Assembly: GCA_963920665.1 (NCBI GenBank)
Contig: OY987268.1
Coordinates: 8,744,501-8,808,500 of the forward strand
Length of the DNA stretch: 64,000 nucleotides
Origin: Straminergon stramineum
Taxonomy: Eukaryota; Streptophyta; Bryopsida; Hypnales; Calliergonaceae
Direction: 5' to 3'
Shown here: positions 59,501 to 64,000 of the stretch, piece after piece
How positions within the stretch are numbered: position 1 is the first letter of the stretch
Layout: the number at the start of each line of letters is the position of its first letter
The notes under the pieces: generated by a model
Databases searched by the model: none
What the model was told of the DNA's origin: nothing
The model's input: only the letters and a program-made list of their open reading frames with translations
Made by a program: the position numbers and the translations under genes

Positions 59501-62500
59501 CAATGGAATGTAAATGGAAGGAGACATCGACATCAGCAACATGGTCACCACTGTCGTGACATTTCTTGTTGTGCACAGCATGCTGTAGCCACTCCCCCAA
59601 CAACATCACGTCTTCTCTCTTTCCTGGCTGCACAATGCTTTAATGTTACCCCAACGTCAGAGATCAATGGTTTCTTCTAGCAAGGAGACCATTTGGTTGC
59701 TTTCTTTTAAGAAAATCAACAGAATATAAAACGAGGAATAGGTTGTACCTGGAGTGCAGGGAATAGCACTGTGCAGAACAGTTTCTCTTGAGGACTGTAG
59801 ACGGACTTATATTCCTTCTCATGGCCCACTGGCTAACATCTCTTCCCACCACCACCAGACCCTGCATGTCAGTTGCCCTTGCTATCCACAAATTCCTAGT
59901 AGAATACTCACAAATAAATGTTTCACATTGTCAATTTCGTAAATCCTAGAACCGTGGTAATGACGAGTCTTAGATGCGGAAACTCTCTCATAGATGGAAG
60001 GGGTTCTTTAGTGTTTGGCTGAAGCATATGCGATTCAGATCGATTGAAGGTCAAACTAGTACCTGTACGATAGATTGAAAGATGACGTAGTCTTCAAGAG
60101 GGATGAACGAGGGAAGAGCGTGCGTTGGTTCAAGCACCGGACTCGAGGACCTCACATCATCGTGTGCCAATTTCTTTGTTCTCATTTGACCGCAAAGGGA
60201 GCACAGGGTGCTCCCCTTGCTGAACACCGGCAACAAGTTTCCTTCTTTATTACGCTCAAAGCCCTGGATCACTATTCAACACCAACGCAAACCTTAGAAA
60301 GCTGTTTCACATTTATTAGTCTTCCTTCTCGAGACTTCCACTTTGAGTACTACTCTTCTGCATAGGGATCATGAGGGTTGGGACACTTGCAACAACAGTA
60401 ACATGAGCTTCAGAGAGATCTACATGTTGCATTTGGAGAACCTTGCATAAATTGCAAGGGAAGCTCATACCTCAAGAAGTCAGCGGGGATGATGGACACG
60501 AAGGCTTGTCATCTGACAACTTGTTTCATATGTAGATAAAGAAGTGACTATGTTCTTCAAGGAGAATTCAGCGATGTATTACAACATGTGTGCATTGGCT
60601 GTCGCACAACTCGATTGTCGCTCTCAAGAGAAAACAATGGAAGATAAAAAATTTGTACAACGACGCCATAAGTTTGAGGGTGTCGTACCTCGAAGATGGC
60701 AGGGGAATTCGCTCGTATTTCTCCATCAGCGGCTTGTTCCTCCTCTTCAAGTTCCTGTGATTTCACTGCATCCTGAACCTCGATAAAGCGAGTGAGCAGA
60801 TTCTTCACCTTGTCAAGCAGAGTTTGATCCTTCACGAGCATGCTAACATCCGGAGGAAACTCCGACGCCCGCTTGTCAAGCTCGTTCCATTCATCTCGCA
60901 CCAGAGAGATGTCAAGTGCGTTCAGCTCAGGCAAATCTTCCATCTGCAGATATAATTCCCGCAGAGACCTCAAATAAGGTGGAAAATACGAAAATCGTCA
61001 GAAACCTGATTTAGTCTCATAAGCTCATTGCCTTGTCACACAATTGTTTGGACTAATTAGCACGTGGTGTTAGCAGGACTAGGCTAAATGTCAATAGACA
61101 CTAATTTATGAATGGAATTGGGGTTGTCAATCGGCACTTATACTGGTCAGCAACCTCCTACTTTGAAATTTGTGGACGAAATTCAAACACATAATGATAA
61201 AAATTTGATCTCAAATATTCTGACTATTGTACGCAAAATCATGCCTCCAGGACTCTATACTGATCTCTCGAAGGTCACACTCCTTAATTTTGGAAAATGA
61301 TTAAGGTGCAGCGAATTGTGTCCTCTACCTAATTGTAATCTCAAGGTAAAGGACTCTGAAAAATGCATGCTAACTCGGGTTCTGAAACCCTAAACAACCT
61401 AACCACTGTCTCCGATCGTGGTGATCCTCCCGTAAGTTTTGAAGGAATTCGAGCATACCTGATCAAAAAGCTCCTGGAGTTCGCGGTCTTGCAAGCGCAG
61501 GGATTGCAGCAGCCAATGCTTCGGGTCAACAGGAACCTCCATAACGCTTCCCTGACGAGCTCTTCTGTCTTCGACAACCCTGCCTTGAACTATCCTCTCT
61601 TCTGTAGCAGTCTTGCTCACTAACGGCCTTGTTAACGACGACCTGCTCACCAATCTGGAGGGCTTCATGAAGGAGCCTCGATTTGCCGAGGACGATCTGT
61701 TGAACCACGGCAGTTGCCCCGTTCCTTCACCCCCGTCCTCGTTCAAAACCAGCGTGCTGCGTCTCTTCTGTCCAAGTTGAGGAAGATGAGACTCGTCTGC
61801 GTGAAGCGCATCGCGATTGTGAGCTTGCCGAGATAAGCCTCGAAGATTTTCCAAATACTCTGGCACGCGCATTTGAAGATCCATCCACTGCAGTTTCTGC
61901 GACATGGACGAGCTCTCCAGGAAGAAGCGCTGGCCTCGCAACGTCGATCTCCTCCCCGGTTCTGCATTGCAAAAAACAGCGTCTCAATTAAACACACTTC
62001 GGCTTCACTGGCAAATGTTCAGAGTTGCATGGTCATGGCGATGACTGCAGCGGAAGGGCGCATATGCAGAGCCCACTGCAATGGTGAAAATGAATGAAAT
62101 CAATGAGTTGATTGATAATAATGTGATTGATCTTACGCCGAAGTTGAGATCCGTCTCTGCTTTTCCTTCCAACGCCAGAAACAAGCTCATACGCCCCGCC
62201 GCTGCCTGGGAGTGATGACCTGCGCCGCTGGGGGAAGAGTTGCGCTTGAGTAGGGAGGCTGACGCCCACGTTATTATTGTTCTTGTACGAATCTTGTAAT
62301 ATTTTCGGGCGGAATTCTACAGGACTGGCAATTCGCGACGGTAAATGGCTATTGAGAGTCGATTGTGGTAATGTCGTTGGAGCGACTTTGGCGAAACTCT
62401 CATTCTTTTTCATCATCTCCGTCCAAATATTTTGGTTGGCGGTCGTCAACACCGAGTCGCGGTGCTGGGCCATGGTGTCGTCGCTCTTGGGAGACAGGGA

Positions 62501-62536
62501 TGCCACCGGGGTCGGTTGCTTGGCCCCCTTGCCCAT
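53578..62536 (-). CDS. Large EF-hand/coiled-coil protein, possibly axonemal
   Basis: I do not recognise the exact family. Seventeen exons chain in one frame: 62536-62137, 61961-61459, 60943-60689, 60263-60063, 59832-59749, 59627-59478, 59249-59175, 58640-58259, 58110-57300, 56984-56823, 56590-56476, 56261-56046, 55806-55525, 55268-55182, 54770-54708, 54287-54021 and 53796-53578, giving 1423 residues. Seen: a disordered basic N-terminus (1-133); a helical E-C-E-E-R-G-D-M-L-L segment (about 530-560) like the C-A-E-R-G-L-L-L stretch of axonemal dynein light chain p28; charged coiled coil (about 557-660); a Gly/Ala/Ser-rich linker (about 686-760); a Y-M-L-N-I-Y-G-L-K-G-L-A-E block with a following R-L-F-Q-R-F-C-G-F block (about 1047-1212); one canonical EF-hand loop D-A-N-Q-D-G...E (1274-1285); and an acidic tail. 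The flagellar role is inference. Acceptors of the exons at 58110 and 56590 are weaker choices. A split into two genes is possible but the phase continuity argues against it. Confidence 0.75.
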
Positions 62537-63844
62537 GACTGTACGTGCTGCCAAGCTTTCTAATCAAGGGAGGAGCCTCGCACGGCGTCGGACAATCCAA
62601 TACTCAAACAACCTCCGAGTTCCATGACCGCGGGAGTTTGATCTCTCCATTTTTCATGCAATGCGTCAGAATCTGTACGCAGCAGAGTTGTAGTTAAAGA
62701 TTCGTAGATTCTTCTGCATGAAATCTGTCTCACAGGAATCGGAAGGAAGTTGAATACCTCTGCGGAACGGAGGCTAAACCAATTGCAAGATCAAGTTTAC
62801 CTGCCTCATTGGAGCTTCGGGCTCTGGAATTTCCTGAATGCATTCGCTGAGAGCAGGTCCGCCTAAACACGAATGCCACAAACATTCAAAGAGAAGCATC
62901 GTCTCGGAAGTAAATTTAACCTAGCTCTCATCGTGCAGCAGGCTTGCCAGCTTCGGAAAGCGTCTTGAGAGGAAGTCCCATCTCCCAAGACCTAAGTTAC
63001 GGCAAGATAGGAGGGCCCTGTCCGTTAGCAAACTGGCAGCAGGCATTTTCAATTGGAAACTTGTGTAAGTTTAGCTTATGCGGTTGCGCTTCAGGTTAGG
63101 CAACTCGGTTAGGGTTAGGTAGCAATGCTGCAGTACTGAACGCGAGTAAACACAGAAAATAAATCTTGAAAGACGTCAAATACATGAGTGAGGTGGCGGT
63201 AACAAGAAGAAAAATACTTTCACCAATGCTTTCTGAGCAGTGCCGCTGGACTCATCACATGGAACCAAAAATAGAACACAACTATCGACGGAAATTGTAC
63301 GCGACACTAATGCCTAGACCTGTCTCTCCTCTGTTATATCCATGGACCTAATGCTATCTACAGCTGTGACAAATAAATGCCTGTATATAGGCCGCACTTT
63401 ACTTCGAAACACGCGAAGAAAGGCGCGCAATTGTCGGACAATGAGTAAAAACACTTTCACCGATGCTCTTCGAGCAGTGTCGCTGAAACTCATTAGATTG
63501 CACCGAAAAAAAAGCACACAATTGCCGATACAAATTGTATGCCTAGACCTCACTCTCCTCTTCTATATCTTCAGGGCTAATGCTACCGCCTGTGTAAAGT
63601 CACAAGAAATCATCTTCGTTGAAAACGCTCCAAGATTGTTCAGGTAGGTGTTCTTGCAAACTGGCATACTCGCCTCCGTCGGTATATGTACAAGTTCACA
63701 ACTTCGCTCAGCTCCACCGGAGCTCCGAATATTGGGAGGAAAAGGAGTCACCATAGGCATCGGATGGTGTGCTTGTTTGTAACCCTCTGAGTTTCAGAAA
63801 AAAATAATGGACATAAAATTGTGTTAGTCGAGGAACATTTGATG
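62537..63844. other. Intergenic/promoter region left of a DUF4378-like gene
   Basis: It contains the 5' leader and promoter of the minus-strand EF-hand gene and the 3' side of the next minus-strand gene. A TTAGGGTTAGG-like string lies near 63110. A decayed tandem duplication is listed separately. No gene supported. Confidence 0.5.
63211..63600 (+). repeat. Diverged ~230-bp tandem duplication
   Basis: Two copies, about 63211-63372 and 63448-63600, share in order ACTTTCACC.ATGCT, GAGCAGTG.CGCTG, ACTCAT, CACAA.T..CGA, AAATTGTA, TGCCTAGACCT, CTCTCCTCT, TATATC and TAATGCTA. The offset between matching strings is 229-237 bases. The function is unknown; it lies in the spacer between two minus-strand genes. 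Confidence 0.65.
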
Positions 63845-64000
63845 TCAACGTCGTGTTGCGATGAGGGAAGTCAAGTCATCGACAACCTCAGTAATTAAAA
63901 CGTGGAGCAGCGTGCGTTCAATGTCAAGGCCTACATCCGCCACTTCATGGCCAAAGTTTACCCACCGGCCTTCGGGAACATTCATATCGTAGTCTATCAA
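63845..64000 (-). CDS. C-terminal exon of a DUF4378-like protein (partial, runs off window)
   Basis: Fifty-one codons plus a TGA stop are open to the right edge. The sequence has W-V-N-F-G-H-E-V-A-D-V-G-L-D-I-E followed by L-L-H-V-L-I-T-E-V-V-D-D-L. This pattern (W-x-N-F-x-x-E-V, I-E, then L-I-x-E-V-V-x-D-L) matches the extreme C-terminus of DUF4378 proteins such as the TRM/LONGIFOLIA microtubule-associated family. The short segment has no ATG, which is expected for a last exon. The rest of the gene lies beyond the window. Confidence 0.65.
   Translation of the reverse strand: MIDYDMNVPEGRWVNFGHEVADVGLDIERTLLHVLITEVVDDLTSLIATRR

Noticed and set aside
59749..60063. Alternative frame of the 59.8 kb exon beginning after TGACATGCAG
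   Set aside because: It is open but ends in the wrong phase for the next exon. The frame entering at 59832 fits both neighbours and reads as a normal soluble sequence.
1..64000. CRISPR arrays, operons, tRNA or rRNA genes
   Set aside because: None seen. The spliced genes and plant families make bacterial features unexpected, and no cloverleaf or rRNA-like sequence was noticed by eye.

Overview
The window is nuclear DNA of a land plant. The evidence is spliced genes with GT-AG introns of roughly 60 to 1000 bases, a chloroplast K+/H+ antiporter of the KEA3 type, a pectin methylesterase, a plant purple acid phosphatase, a DUF4378-type exon, and a Ty3/gypsy LTR retrotransposon with a plant-type initiator-Met primer-binding site. 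A 1423-codon EF-hand/coiled-coil gene looks like the flagellar-type genes kept by plants with swimming sperm. That points, weakly, to a seed-free plant such as a bryophyte, lycophyte or fern; nothing in the window fixes the species.

Layout. 1-4.1 kb is AT-rich intergenic DNA. 4.1-8.6 kb holds two small uncertain genes and two sets of decayed tandem repeats. 10.6-19.9 kb (minus) is a KEA3 gene whose 20 exons I could chain in one reading frame; its introns carry several small transposons. 21.8-24.2 kb (minus) is a short-chain dehydrogenase with a membrane segment before the Rossmann fold. 24.5-37.8 kb is AT-rich and transposon-dominated: a pol pseudogene (26.0-29.1 kb), its 3' LTR, and an inverted LTR with primer-binding site joined head-on to it, each LTR hit by a different later insertion. 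39.9-47.4 kb (plus) is a purple acid phosphatase with all metal-ligand motifs. 50.2-52.8 kb (plus) is a pectin methylesterase with its active-site residues. 53.6-62.5 kb (minus) is the EF-hand/coiled-coil gene in 17 exons. The right edge holds the last exon of a DUF4378-like gene.

The genes do not form a pathway: they cover chloroplast ion exchange, lipid or carbonyl redox, phosphate scavenging or wall biology, pectin modification and a probable cytoskeletal or axonemal function. The most interesting material is non-coding: the head-on LTR-PBS-LTR junction, a dispersed TTAA-ended repeat family with a shared terminal motif, a perfect 80-bp Stowaway-type MITE, a hAT-like element with a nested 195-bp foldback, and several local tandem duplications inside introns and flanks. 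Exon borders were derived by hand from splice consensus, phase and family motifs; no alignment or transcript data were available.
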